Below, one piece after another: positions 6,858 to 14,801 of a stretch of 44,525 nucleotides of DNA. The notes beneath the pieces were generated by a model. The model was given only the letters and a program-made list of their open reading frames with translations. It was not told the origin of the DNA and made no database searches. The position numbers were made by a program, and so were the translations under genes. How positions within the stretch are numbered: position 1 is the stretch's first letter; each line of letters begins with the position of its first letter. Origin of the DNA: 12-FULL-44-12b sp964364225 (GTDB lineage: Bacteria > Patescibacteriota > Minisyncoccia > Phycocordibacterales > Zambryskibacteraceae); NCBI GenBank assembly GCA_964364225.1, contig CAYIKP010000006.1, positions 1 to 44,525 of the forward strand, in the 5' to 3' direction.

Positions 6858-7352
6858 ATGAAAAATACACTAGCAATAGGAACCATAATCTTGTTCATAA
6901 TGTTCGGGATTATGTTCTGGGGGCGAAATAGTCAAGAAACAAAAGTTTCGCAAAATGAAAATGAGGCCAGCGTGCTTTCTGTGTCAGAAAAATTGTATGA
7001 CTTTGGAACGATATCTATGAAAAATGGATTGGTTGATCATGTATTCAAACTTACTAACTCATCAGGAAAAGATATTCTGTTGAAAAAAGTTGTTACTTCT
7101 TGTATGTGCACGAGCGCGTACATAACTGGCGTAAACGGAGAAAAGGGGCCATTTAAGATGGAGGGTATGGGTGGTATTAACCCACCAGCAAACGAAACAA
7201 TAAAAGTGGGTGAATCACTAAACGTAAGGGTTGTCTATGATCCGAATGCTCATGGACCAGCAGGAGTTGGTGTAATTGATAGATTTGTTTATCTAACAGA
7301 TGTGTCTGGCAAGACGCTTCAGCTTGAGATAAAAGCACAGGTTACACCATAA
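6858..7352 (+). CDS. DUF1573 domain protein, membrane-anchored
   Basis: 164 residues: an N-terminal hydrophobic anchor (about 4-22) and one DUF1573 Ig-like domain recognisable by YDFGTIS, HVFKLTNSSGKDILLKKVVTSC and the final ...LQLEIKAQV strand. The domain's TSCMCT cysteine pair is present. DUF1573 proteins are extracytoplasmic and frequently sit beside thiol-redox genes; here the CcdA homologue begins 6 nt downstream. A role in envelope thiol or metal chemistry is an inference from context. Confidence 0.8.
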   Translation: MKNTLAIGTIILFIMFGIMFWGRNSQETKVSQNENEASVLSVSEKLYDFGTISMKNGLVDHVFKLTNSSGKDILLKKVVTSCMCTSAYITGVNGEKGPFKMEGMGGINPPANETIKVGESLNVRVVYDPNAHGPAGVGVIDRFVYLTDVSGKTLQLEIKAQVTP

Positions 7353-7357
7353 CAACA

Positions 7358-8137
7358 ATGAAAAAAATAAAATTAATAATTATAACTTTGGTTCTCGTGA
7401 TTGTGGGAATTGTGTTATTGAAAAACAATGCGGGAACATCTTCGCTAATCTGGGATTTAAGCAATAAAGGTACATGGCTTTTGCCACTTATTTTGGTTTC
7501 TTCAATTCTTGATAGTGTTCACCCGTGTTCATTCTCAATTCTCTTAATTACAATCGCGTTTCTATTTGGGATGCAAATGACAAGAAAAAAGATCCTCCAA
7601 ATTGGAGGAACATATGTTGTAGGGATATTTACAGCATATCTTTTAATTGGTCTCAGCATTCTAAAAGTTCTACATTTGTTTAACACCTCCCACTTTATGG
7701 GCAAACTAGGAGCAACTCTGCTAATTGTGTTTGGTGTGTTAAATATCTTGAATGAATTATTCCCAAGATTTCCAATCAAATTAAAAATTCCATCAGTATC
7801 ACACACTGCGATGGGTCGGCTAATGGAGAGGGCGACTTTTCCAGCCGCATTTGGTTTGGGTTTGTTAGTAGGAATTTGTCAGTTTCCATGCATGGGTGGT
7901 CCGTATCTCATGGTTATAGGACTTCTTCATGATCAGGTCACTTACTACAGTGGGTTTGGTTATCTTGTGCTTTATAACTTAATACTAATCTTGCCACTCA
8001 TGGCTGTTCTTTGGGTTTCGGCAAATAAGGTGATTGTTGACAAAGTACAGGAATGGAAAAAAACCAACCTGAAGGGCATTAAATTCTGGGCAGGAGTAGT
8101 GATGATTATTATTGGTATCTTAATTTTCTTCATCTAA
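7358..8137 (+). CDS. CcdA/DsbD-type thiol-transporting membrane protein
   Basis: 259 residues with an N-terminal helix and about six further helices of the CcdA (PF02683) type. The redox cysteines are in the conserved contexts DSVHPCSFSI (Cys57) and ICQFPCMGGPYL (Cys174 and Cys178). CcdA carries reducing equivalents from cytoplasmic thioredoxin across the membrane to extracytoplasmic thiol proteins. The neighbours (DUF1573 protein, Cys-rich secreted protein, copper proteins) are plausible electron acceptors. Gaps of 6 nt upstream and 4 nt downstream indicate one operon. Confidence 0.85.
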   Translation: MKKIKLIIITLVLVIVGIVLLKNNAGTSSLIWDLSNKGTWLLPLILVSSILDSVHPCSFSILLITIAFLFGMQMTRKKILQIGGTYVVGIFTAYLLIGLSILKVLHLFNTSHFMGKLGATLLIVFGVLNILNELFPRFPIKLKIPSVSHTAMGRLMERATFPAAFGLGLLVGICQFPCMGGPYLMVIGLLHDQVTYYSGFGYLVLYNLILILPLMAVLWVSANKVIVDKVQEWKKTNLKGIKFWAGVVMIIIGILIFFI

Positions 8138-8141
8138 AACT

Positions 8142-8633
8142 ATGAACAAAAAACCGACAATAGAATGGTTTCTTTCAAGGGTAGAGTCATTAAAAGAAAA
8201 AGCAGGCGTAGATTTGTCTACCGCTGAAGATTTAAGTTTGGCAGTTATGAATCTTATAAGTCTAGAGGAACACTTCTTCTTTACAGCAGTTAAAACAAAA
8301 AAGGATGAATACTTCGACACATCAAATGAAATTAGGGATATTAGAAAGGAACTCCTAAAGCAACTTATGCCAAATCACGAAGGCGAAACATGGTGTATAT
8401 CGAAGCATTTGCTTTCCGCAACTATGCGTCTAATTGAAGTAGGAAATAAATTGCAGAGTGAAAATAAAAAAATTGAAGCGAAGAAAATGTTTGAAAAAGC
8501 CTACAAGATTTATTCAATTTTTTGGGCACTCAAACTTAAATTACTAGATGGTAATAAAATTAAAAATTCAGCAAAGAGTACTTCTCGGCTTGAAGATTTA
8601 GTGAGCAAGTTAGCCGATTGCTGTAATGAATAA
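8142..8633 (+). CDS. Helical protein of unknown function
   Basis: 163 residues, predicted almost entirely alpha-helical and soluble. Distinctive segments are LEEHFFFTAVKTKKDEYFD, a GETWCISKHLL stretch and a C-terminal DCCNE. I do not recognise the family. It begins 4 nt after the ccdA stop and its last 8 nt overlap the next gene, so translation is probably coupled to the secreted Cys/His protein. The overlap suggests the two proteins work together. Confidence 0.65.
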   Translation: MNKKPTIEWFLSRVESLKEKAGVDLSTAEDLSLAVMNLISLEEHFFFTAVKTKKDEYFDTSNEIRDIRKELLKQLMPNHEGETWCISKHLLSATMRLIEVGNKLQSENKKIEAKKMFEKAYKIYSIFWALKLKLLDGNKIKNSAKSTSRLEDLVSKLADCCNE

Positions 8634-9597
8634 AAATATGGAAAATGAAAAACAGGCGAGTATATATGCATTACCAATAAGTATTATTCTTGCCGGAATA
8701 ATGATAGCAGTGGGGGTATATGCATCTAAGGTACCATCACCAAAAGATGGAACAACAAGGGGTGTTAAGGCACAAGGAGCACAAACAATAAAGATATCGG
8801 CGGCAGAAGAAGCCGTTACACCTGTAAATGGCGTTATCTTACCGGTGAGTTGGGGGGATCTTGGGGTGCGACTTGTAAACTCTGGAACCATTGATGCTGA
8901 AAAATTTAAGGCTATATATGAAGGTAGGGGACAGTTTACTGAGGAATATAAAAAACTCCTTCTTGGACAAAATGACGGTAAGTTAAAAATTACAAAGACA
9001 AATGCTGGGTTTATATTAAATTTGTTGTGGGCATTAGGCCTAGCAAATAACAATCCCGTCTTGTATTCAGGAGAAATGATTGATTCAAAATATGGAGGTG
9101 CACAGGGCTTTGCTTCAACAGGTGGGTGGACACTAGCCAAAGGGAGTGCAATGGATCATTACAGCCAACATGTTTTGTTTAATTTAACTGCGGAGCAACA
9201 AGAAATTGTTGAAAGGGTTTCAAAAAATATTTATAGACCATGTTGCAACAACTCAACGCATTTTCCAGATTGTAATCATGGTATGGCGATGTTAGGACTT
9301 TTGGAGCTGATGGCATCACAAGGAGTTAGTGAGCAAGATATGTACAAGGCGGCTCTAGTTGTTAACTCATATTGGTTTCCAGGTGCATATATGACTTTGG
9401 AAAACTATATGGAAACAAGGGGTATTGCATGGGACAAAGTACAGCCTGAAATAATTTTGGGGTCAGCCTATTCAAGCGCTTCTGGTTTTGCAAAAATTTC
9501 TTCCTTGACTACCCAGAAATCAGGAAACGGTGGAGCTGGAGGGTGTGGTGTTGACTCACCACTTACTACGCAACAACAAAGCAGTTGTGGTATATAA
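8626..9597 (+). CDS. Secreted/anchored Cys-His protein, putative metal-binding, function unknown
   Basis: 323 residues with one N-terminal hydrophobic segment (about 13-31) and a large exposed part. Its striking feature is a cluster of potential soft-metal ligands in the middle: Cys206, Cys207, His212, Cys216, His218 and Met220 within a YRPCCNN...FPDCNHGMAMLG context, followed by a helix. Additional cysteines lie in the glycine-rich C-terminus (GGCGVDSP and SSCGI). I do not recognise the family. Position downstream of ccdA and upstream of the HMA-DsbD_2 fusion suggests a copper- or redox-related extracytoplasmic role. It overlaps the previous gene by 8 nt. Confidence 0.65.
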   Translation: MNKNMENEKQASIYALPISIILAGIMIAVGVYASKVPSPKDGTTRGVKAQGAQTIKISAAEEAVTPVNGVILPVSWGDLGVRLVNSGTIDAEKFKAIYEGRGQFTEEYKKLLLGQNDGKLKITKTNAGFILNLLWALGLANNNPVLYSGEMIDSKYGGAQGFASTGGWTLAKGSAMDHYSQHVLFNLTAEQQEIVERVSKNIYRPCCNNSTHFPDCNHGMAMLGLLELMASQGVSEQDMYKAALVVNSYWFPGAYMTLENYMETRGIAWDKVQPEIILGSAYSSASGFAKISSLTTQKSGNGGAGGCGVDSPLTTQQQSSCGI

Positions 9598-9607
9598 AGC
9601 ATAAGTT

Positions 9608-9635
9608 TTGATTTGCTAAGGGAATCCTGTACGAT
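9608..9635 (+). promoter_or_regulatory. Promoter of the HMA-DsbD_2 gene
   Basis: TTGATT (9608-9613), a 16-nt spacer and TACGAT (9630-9635) end 7 nt before the GTG start at 9642. No Shine-Dalgarno is present, so a leaderless GTG mRNA is expected. Confidence 0.6.
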
Positions 9636-9641
9636 TGTGAA

Positions 9642-10664
9642 GTGCAAAACAAATATCTATTTCACGTGCATGGAATGCACTGTAAGGCCTGTGAGTTGTT
9701 GGTAGAAAGTGAATTGAAAGATTTACCAAATATCACTAAGGTAAAATCAAATCTCAAAAATCATTCCGTTGAGGTGATAGGGGATTTTGGTCAAAAAACT
9801 GATATTCAAATCGCCGATTCATTAACGGCATTGGTAAAATCTCATGGTTATACAATTTCGGTCGAAAAGCAGATAAAAGATAAAAAATGGTCTGATTTCA
9901 AATTTGCTATACCAATTGCACTTGGTTTTCTAGCCCTATTTGTTCTTTTACAAAAGATGGGAATTGTTAATTTGGTTAACTCTGGATCCGTAACGTATGG
10001 CACAGCGTTTGTAATAGGAATTGTTGCCTCACTTTCTACATGTATGGCAGTAGTTGGTGGGCTTCTTCTTTCAATGTCTGCAACCTTTGCAAAGGAGGGG
10101 GATAAAGTTAAGCCACAGCTTATGTTCCATGGCGGGCGTATTGTTTCATTCTTTATTTTGGGTGGAGTAATAGGGGCACTAGGTTCTGCGTTTACGTTAA
10201 GCACTCCCGTTTCGTTTATTTTGGGAATAATTATTGGGGTTGTTATGCTCATTCTTGGACTTAACCTTTTGGATGTTTTTGATTGGGCTAAAAAACTCCA
10301 ACCGTCTATGCCAAAATTTATAGCAAGACATGTGCACGGTGTTTCAAATTTAAATCACATGCTTACGCCATTACTTGTTGGCATTGCTACGTTTTTTTTG
10401 CCATGCGGTTTTACACAGTCAATGCAAATTTATACTCTTACGACAGGGAGTTTCTTAAAGGGCGGTTTTACTATGCTCGCATTTGCTCTTGGCACATTGC
10501 CAGTCCTCGCACTTATTAGTTTTAGTTCATTTAGCATTAAAAATAACTCAAAGGCAGGAATATTCTTTAAAACAGCGGGGCTCGTGGTAATAATGTTTGC
10601 GCTATTCAATATTATTAATAGCCTAGTTATCGTTGGAGTAATTCCTCCGGTATTTAATTTCTAG
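9642..10664 (+). CDS. Heavy-metal-associated domain fused to DsbD_2/TauE-like membrane protein
   Basis: 340 residues. Residues 1-75 are an HMA metal-binding domain with GMHCKAC (Cys14, Cys17). After a basic linker come six or more membrane helices of the DsbD_2 (COG2836) type, with STCMAVVGG and FLPCGFTQSMQ as the characteristic motifs. Proteins of this kind are linked to copper homeostasis, and many carry a C-terminal cupredoxin-like domain. Here the cupredoxin is encoded by a separate gene 14 nt downstream, consistent with a split version of the same module. The likely job is copper movement or delivery across the membrane. Confidence 0.8.
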   Translation: MQNKYLFHVHGMHCKACELLVESELKDLPNITKVKSNLKNHSVEVIGDFGQKTDIQIADSLTALVKSHGYTISVEKQIKDKKWSDFKFAIPIALGFLALFVLLQKMGIVNLVNSGSVTYGTAFVIGIVASLSTCMAVVGGLLLSMSATFAKEGDKVKPQLMFHGGRIVSFFILGGVIGALGSAFTLSTPVSFILGIIIGVVMLILGLNLLDVFDWAKKLQPSMPKFIARHVHGVSNLNHMLTPLLVGIATFFLPCGFTQSMQIYTLTTGSFLKGGFTMLAFALGTLPVLALISFSSFSIKNNSKAGIFFKTAGLVVIMFALFNIINSLVIVGVIPPVFNF

Positions 10665-10666
10665 TA

Positions 10667-10672
10667 TATATT
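10667..10672 (+). promoter_or_regulatory. -10 box TATATT upstream of the cupredoxin gene
   Basis: TATATT ends 7 nt before the ATG at 10679 and just after the previous stop codon, so the gene may also have its own leaderless transcript. Confidence 0.45.
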
Positions 10673-10678
10673 TAGTAC

Positions 10679-11071
10679 ATGAAAGCATTTATTATTTCTT
10701 TGGCAGTGATCACGGCGGGCGCAATTATGATATTTGCACTTAATTCAACTCGTGATAATAAAAATGAATTGGGCCCCAATATAAATAATGTTTCTGTTAT
10801 AAATGGTAAACAAATAATTGAAATTCGAGCTAGAGGCGGTTATCAACCCCGCCAAACTGTTGCTAAGGCGGGTATCCCTACAACTATAAGATTTGTTTCA
10901 AGCAGTACATTTGATTGTTCTTCTTTCGTTCGTATACCAAGCCTAAATATACTTAAAACCTTACCCCCAACTGGCACAACGGAAGTTGATATCGGAAGTC
11001 AGGAGACCAAAGTCCTTTTGGGGTCTTGTGGAATGGGAATGTACCCATTTCAAATTGATTTCAGGAGCTAA
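10679..11071 (+). CDS. Cupredoxin-like secreted/anchored protein
   Basis: 130 residues with an N-terminal hydrophobic segment (about 4-20) and a cupredoxin_1-type beta domain. Landmarks are GGYQPRQTVAKAGIPTTI, a Cys80 in STFDCSS, the IPSLNILKTLPPTG strand and the terminal GSCGMGMY with Cys117, Met119 and Met121. These Cys and Met residues are the expected copper ligands. It probably accepts or stores Cu outside the membrane together with the HMA-DsbD_2 protein upstream. Confidence 0.8.
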   Translation: MKAFIISLAVITAGAIMIFALNSTRDNKNELGPNINNVSVINGKQIIEIRARGGYQPRQTVAKAGIPTTIRFVSSSTFDCSSFVRIPSLNILKTLPPTGTTEVDIGSQETKVLLGSCGMGMYPFQIDFRS

Positions 11072-11147
11072 GTTTATTTAACATGTTTTAACAAGCCAAT
11101 TAGCGCATATTAACTATGCGACCCCAGATTTGTTAAACTATTAAAAT

Positions 11148-11891
11148 ATGAAAAACATTATCACTGCCATTGCGATTGTTATCGTTATAGGATTAATTGG
11201 ATTTTTTGGCCCATTTAAAACATATGCGCCAACTCAAATTCCTATTTCAACCTCCACGCCAATAGCTGAAGTTGAAGGAAACACATCCACCACAACAAAG
11301 CTAATTATTAAAAACAATGCAGAATCAAAATTGGTAGAAGATCTTAAAAAAACTTGGATCAACTACGTGGCTGCCGCAAAAGCTCATGATATAGAAAAAA
11401 TAAAAAACTTTTCTTATGCAATTTCTGGAGTATGTGAAAACAAAGCAGATGAGAAATTATGTTTTGATGTTATGGATAAATTAGTTAAAGCGGTAAGTTC
11501 ATTAAAGATGGATGAGTTTACCAATCTTTGGTATGACGATAAACAAGCAATACTTTTAACAGAACTCAAGCCAGATTTTGTAGAAGGGAACCCAGGATTT
11601 TATCAACCAAGAATCTTATTTGCTAAAAAAGACGGTGCATATAAAGTATTGGCGGTTATGCCTGAATGGGGAAGGTTTGCAAACAAAAAATTGGTAAAAG
11701 AGGCAGAAATTTCTGATTTCTTAAAGAGGGCAATATTAGATTCCGATAAGGATGGGTTAACAGATATGGAAGAAAATTGTGATGGAGGGGAGGGGTATGG
11801 AACAATAAAGGGTTGTGATAAAACAAGTATCGTGAAAAACGATACTGACGGAGATTTGTGGTGGGATGGAATTGAAATTTATTTTAGGTAG
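11148..11891 (+). CDS. Secreted protein with EF-hand-like calcium-binding repeats
   Basis: 247 residues: an N-terminal anchor or signal (about 3-21), a Thr/Ser-rich spacer, a helical domain (about 60-190) and a C-terminal Asp-rich region. The latter has DSDKDGLTDMEE and NDTDGDLWWDG, the thrombospondin type 3-like Ca-binding pattern common in CPR surface proteins. Function unknown; an extracellular location is well supported. Confidence 0.7.
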   Translation: MKNIITAIAIVIVIGLIGFFGPFKTYAPTQIPISTSTPIAEVEGNTSTTTKLIIKNNAESKLVEDLKKTWINYVAAAKAHDIEKIKNFSYAISGVCENKADEKLCFDVMDKLVKAVSSLKMDEFTNLWYDDKQAILLTELKPDFVEGNPGFYQPRILFAKKDGAYKVLAVMPEWGRFANKKLVKEAEISDFLKRAILDSDKDGLTDMEENCDGGEGYGTIKGCDKTSIVKNDTDGDLWWDGIEIYFR

Positions 11892-11899
11892 CAACAAGC

Positions 11900-12442
11900 A
11901 TGAACAAATATAAACACCTTTTTTTAGATATTGTTTATATAACAGTAAGTATCTTTGTTGCGGTTTTTTTAATTGAAAAAGGTTTTTTAAATTTTTTAGC
12001 TAATAGTGATAATCATGTTTGGGCCAGTTTTTTTTCTGGAATATTTTTTACTTCTGCTTTTACAATTGCTCCAGCGTCAGCCGTTATTGGTGTGCTTACA
12101 CTAAAGGCTCCGCTACTTTTAGTGGCATTTTTTGGCGCTATTGGTGCAGTTGTGGGGGATTTAATTATTTTCTCGTTTATTAAAGATAGATTTGCTGACG
12201 ACATAATTCATTTGGTAGGGCCAAACAAAAAAAAGTTTACACATCTAATACACCTAAGACTTTTTAGATGGCTGACTCCGTTTGTGGGGGCGCTTATTAT
12301 TGCTTCTCCGTTGCCAGACGAATTTGGACTTCTTTTACTTGGTATTTCTAAAACAAAAACAAGGCTTTTAATCCCGATATCATTTGTGATGAATTTTGTA
12401 GGAATTCTCCTAGTTGCATTAGTTGCAGGGGCGATTAAATAA
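11900..12442 (+). CDS. Integral membrane protein, weakly DedA/VTT-like
   Basis: 180 residues with about five membrane helices. The segment GAIGAVVGDLIIFSFIKD, followed by FVGALIIASPLPDEFGLLLLG, recalls the re-entrant regions of VTT/DedA-type proteins, but the match is too weak for a firm call. It begins 8 nt after the calcium-binding protein, so both are likely in one transcript. Confidence 0.55.
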   Translation: MNKYKHLFLDIVYITVSIFVAVFLIEKGFLNFLANSDNHVWASFFSGIFFTSAFTIAPASAVIGVLTLKAPLLLVAFFGAIGAVVGDLIIFSFIKDRFADDIIHLVGPNKKKFTHLIHLRLFRWLTPFVGALIIASPLPDEFGLLLLGISKTKTRLLIPISFVMNFVGILLVALVAGAIK

Positions 12443-12454
12443 ATAAAATACCTA

Positions 12455-12481
12455 GAAGCTTTGAGCTAAAGGCTGTAAGCT
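12455..12481 (+). repeat. 27-nt dispersed repeat, copy 2, ending in a -10 box
   Basis: GAAGCTTTGAGCTAAAGG and the nine bases after it match 231-257 (minus strand) at 25 of 27 positions. Its last six bases, TAAGCT (12476-12481), lie 7 nt before the EamA ATG and probably act as the -10 box. Confidence 0.6.
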
Positions 12482-12487
12482 GTAAGT

Positions 12488-13360
12488 ATGCCTTGGTACT
12501 TTTATGCGTTTTTAACAGCAATTTTTGTTTCCCTCGCCTCGTTGGTAGAGAAAAAAGTTCTTCATCGTGTTCATTCAATGAGTTTCTCTGCATCGCTTGC
12601 AATACTTAATTTTGTTTTTTCCTTGCCGTTCGTCTTTATAATAGATTTTTCAAAAATCACACAACTTTCTTTGGTAATAATTTTTATAGCAGGATTTTTT
12701 GCGGCAATCTCATTCCTCTTTGTCGCAAAAGCTTTGCGCAATATGGATATTTCTACTGTTTCGCCAGTATTGGCTCTCAATCCCGGAGCATCAGCAATTG
12801 CGGCTTTTGTTTTTTTGGGTGAAAAACTTACAGATAAAGGTATTTTAGGGATTATTCTTATGGTTGCCGGCTCATATGTGCTTATGATCGCAACAAACCA
12901 CGGCTTCAAACATCACTTCAAAGCATTTTTTAAGAACAAGGAAACAATTTTTGTACTTCTATCCATAATTTTTTATGCCCTTACTTCAGTAGTAGATAAG
13001 TTTCTCGTCGCAGATTTATATATAGATCCTTTAGCCTATCTTTTCTTCGTACATTTATTTATTGCAGCAATATTTATGGTTATGGCATCTGGTTGGGGAA
13101 AGGGAATAGGGGGTATTGCGGGAGCAATGAAAACAGATGGAGCAGCAATTACTCTAATTTCGCTTTTTACAATAGCGTATAGATATTTTCAATTGTTAGC
13201 ATTTCAAATGGCATTTGTTGGTTTAGTTTCTACAATTAAGAGATCTTCTTCTTTTTTCACTACAATTATTGGGGGGGAATTATTTCATGAAAAAAATATA
13301 CTTTTAAAATCCATCGCGTCTTTAATAATCGTTGCTGGGTGTGTTTTAGTGCTCTTTTAA
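12488..13360 (+). CDS. EamA/DMT-superfamily transporter
   Basis: 290 residues forming two EamA repeats of about five helices each. Typical features are the glycine-rich LNPGASAIAAFVFLGEKLTDKGILGIILMVAGSYVL region closing the first repeat and GELFHEKNILLKSIASLIIVAGCVLVLF closing the second. The family moves small metabolites; the substrate cannot be read from sequence. Transcribed from the -10 box in the repeat, leaderless. Confidence 0.85.
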   Translation: MPWYFYAFLTAIFVSLASLVEKKVLHRVHSMSFSASLAILNFVFSLPFVFIIDFSKITQLSLVIIFIAGFFAAISFLFVAKALRNMDISTVSPVLALNPGASAIAAFVFLGEKLTDKGILGIILMVAGSYVLMIATNHGFKHHFKAFFKNKETIFVLLSIIFYALTSVVDKFLVADLYIDPLAYLFFVHLFIAAIFMVMASGWGKGIGGIAGAMKTDGAAITLISLFTIAYRYFQLLAFQMAFVGLVSTIKRSSSFFTTIIGGELFHEKNILLKSIASLIIVAGCVLVLF

Positions 13361-13367
13361 TTTTTCA

Positions 13368-13395
13368 TTGACTATTTTCAAAAAACTTGTAGATT
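13368..13395 (+). promoter_or_regulatory. Promoter of the 13.5-kb cassette gene
   Basis: TTGACT (13368-13373), a 16-nt spacer and TAGATT (13390-13395). The first codon is about 100 nt downstream, so unlike its neighbours this gene has a long leader. Confidence 0.6.
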
Positions 13396-13418
13396 GGGAG
13401 TTGGAAAAAGCACTTTTG

Positions 13419-13450
13419 CTCAATCAATTCCATAGAACGGCTTGATTGAG
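13419..13450 (+). promoter_or_regulatory. Leader hairpin of the 13.5-kb cassette
   Basis: CTCAATCAA (13419-13427) pairs perfectly with TTGATTGAG (13442-13450) around a 14-nt loop, inside the 5' leader and about 40 nt before the Shine-Dalgarno. It may stabilise the mRNA or be regulatory. Confidence 0.5.
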
Positions 13451-13504
13451 AGTTGTTTCCCGTAGTACACCCCACAAACGTTTTTTGCAAAAGGAGTGTG
13501 CCCC

Positions 13505-13858
13505 ATGTCGCAAAGCCCCGCTGCCAGCATCGTTCCCTCTTCCCGGAAAGAAGGGGACAACGCACGCAACAGTAGGGCCAAGAACCTGAGTCCACACACG
13601 CCGCTTCCGAACCGATTGCCGGGCGGACCCGATCGTTACCTGATCCAGTACACCGAAGAGGCCGTTCTGTTGCTCGACAAGACAACAGGCACCACCTACT
13701 TCATTGCTGGGCCGGAGAAGAAGAACGGGAACATCCCGCGCTTCGTGATTCGGTTCGTGCAGAACAGGAATCCGAACGGGCGGCGTGAGCTCCTCGATCG
13801 TACAGCTGACAAGGTACTTGCCAGCTGGTTCGAGAGGGGGGTTATCACCACACCATAA
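13505..13858 (+). CDS. Unrecognised GC-rich cassette protein
   Basis: 117 residues from ATG 13505, which is placed 8 nt after a Shine-Dalgarno AAGGAG (13491-13496); an in-frame GTG at 13496 overlaps that site and is rejected. The first 40 residues are polar and low complexity, then a small domain follows (RYLIQYTEEAVLLLDKTTGTTYFI...FVIRFVQN...VLASWFERGVI). No family recognised. Base composition is clearly richer in GC than the flanking genes, and the unit has its own promoter, leader and terminator, so acquisition from elsewhere is plausible. Confidence 0.7.
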   Translation: MSQSPAASIVPSSRKEGDNARNSRAKNLSPHTPLPNRLPGGPDRYLIQYTEEAVLLLDKTTGTTYFIAGPEKKNGNIPRFVIRFVQNRNPNGRRELLDRTADKVLASWFERGVITTP

Positions 13859-13867
13859 TTGAACAAC

Positions 13868-13893
13868 CGGCCCCGACAGGATTGTCGGGGCCG
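13868..13893 (+). terminator. Hairpin terminator of the 13.5-kb cassette
   Basis: CGGCCCCGACA and TGTCGGGGCCG form an 11-bp stem with a 4-nt loop 10 nt after the stop codon. The following bases (ATTCAT) are not a good T-tract, so termination may be partial. Confidence 0.65.
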
Positions 13894-13905
13894 ATTCATA
13901 TCTGG

Positions 13906-13911
13906 TAATCT
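13906..13911 (+). promoter_or_regulatory. -10 box TAATCT of the methyltransferase gene
   Basis: Ends 7 nt before the ATG at 13918; no Shine-Dalgarno is present. Confidence 0.5.
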
Positions 13912-13917
13912 AAGCAC

Positions 13918-14787
13918 ATGATTAATCTGATAACAAAGACACAAAAAGAATATACCCTAGTTGACTCTGGAGACGGGGAAAAACTTGAAAAGTTTGGTAA
14001 CTTTTTAATTATTCGTCCAGAGACACAAGCTTTGTGGCAAAAAGGAAAACCAGAATTATGGCAAAAAGCCAATGCCATTTTTAAAAAAGAATGGGCCATC
14101 TCCAGAGACACACCAAATGAAATAAGTTTGGAAGTTTCCGGAGTAAAAACAAAAATACAAATTGGTAAAGGTAGGAATGTTGGAATTTTTCCAGAATATA
14201 TTTCCCTATTGGAGTTATTTAGAGAAATTATTGAAACAAAGAAAGGCATTAAGATTTTAAATTTATTTGCACATACGGGCCTATCCTCAATTATTTATGC
14301 GAAAGCGGGCGGAGAAGTGGTGCATGTGGATTCATCTCGTTCCTCAAATGAAATTGCTAAAAATTTAGCTGATGAAAATGGTGTGGGGGATAAAATAAGA
14401 TTTATAACAGAAGATGCATTGGATTTTATGAAAAGAGATGTTAGAAGAGAACAAAAATATGATTTTATTGTTTTAGATCCACCGTCATTTGGTCGTGGCG
14501 AAAAGGGGCAAGTGTTTAAAATTGAAGAAAAGATAACAGAGCTTGTGGGTGTTGCCAAAAAGCTTTTAAAAGAAAATTCGATCGGTATTCTTTTAAGCGG
14601 ATATTCTTCAGGATTTGCATCGATGTCATATTCTAATGTTTTGAGCGTCTCTACAGGCAAGGATGTAGTGAGCGGTGCACTTTCAATAGAAGAAGAAGGC
14701 GGAAGATTGGCCTTGCCACTTGCTAAATGGGCATTTGCTTGCGGGACGAGTGATGTAAAAGATATAATTTCGAAACTTAATAAATAA
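13918..14787 (+). CDS. RlmI-like class I SAM-dependent methyltransferase
   Basis: 289 residues. After an N-terminal domain (1-100) comes a Rossmann methyltransferase core with motif I ILNLFAHTGLSS, an acidic ribose-binding VHVDSS, FITEDALDFM and the catalytic motif LDPPSFGRG. That set matches the RlmI/RlmK-type family (PF10672), which methylates 23S rRNA using S-adenosylmethionine. The exact target base is not established; the N-terminal PUA domain of E. coli RlmI is not evident. Confidence 0.8.
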   Translation: MINLITKTQKEYTLVDSGDGEKLEKFGNFLIIRPETQALWQKGKPELWQKANAIFKKEWAISRDTPNEISLEVSGVKTKIQIGKGRNVGIFPEYISLLELFREIIETKKGIKILNLFAHTGLSSIIYAKAGGEVVHVDSSRSSNEIAKNLADENGVGDKIRFITEDALDFMKRDVRREQKYDFIVLDPPSFGRGEKGQVFKIEEKITELVGVAKKLLKENSIGILLSGYSSGFASMSYSNVLSVSTGKDVVSGALSIEEEGGRLALPLAKWAFACGTSDVKDIISKLNK

Positions 14788-14801
14788 TAAAAACTAAATA
14801 T

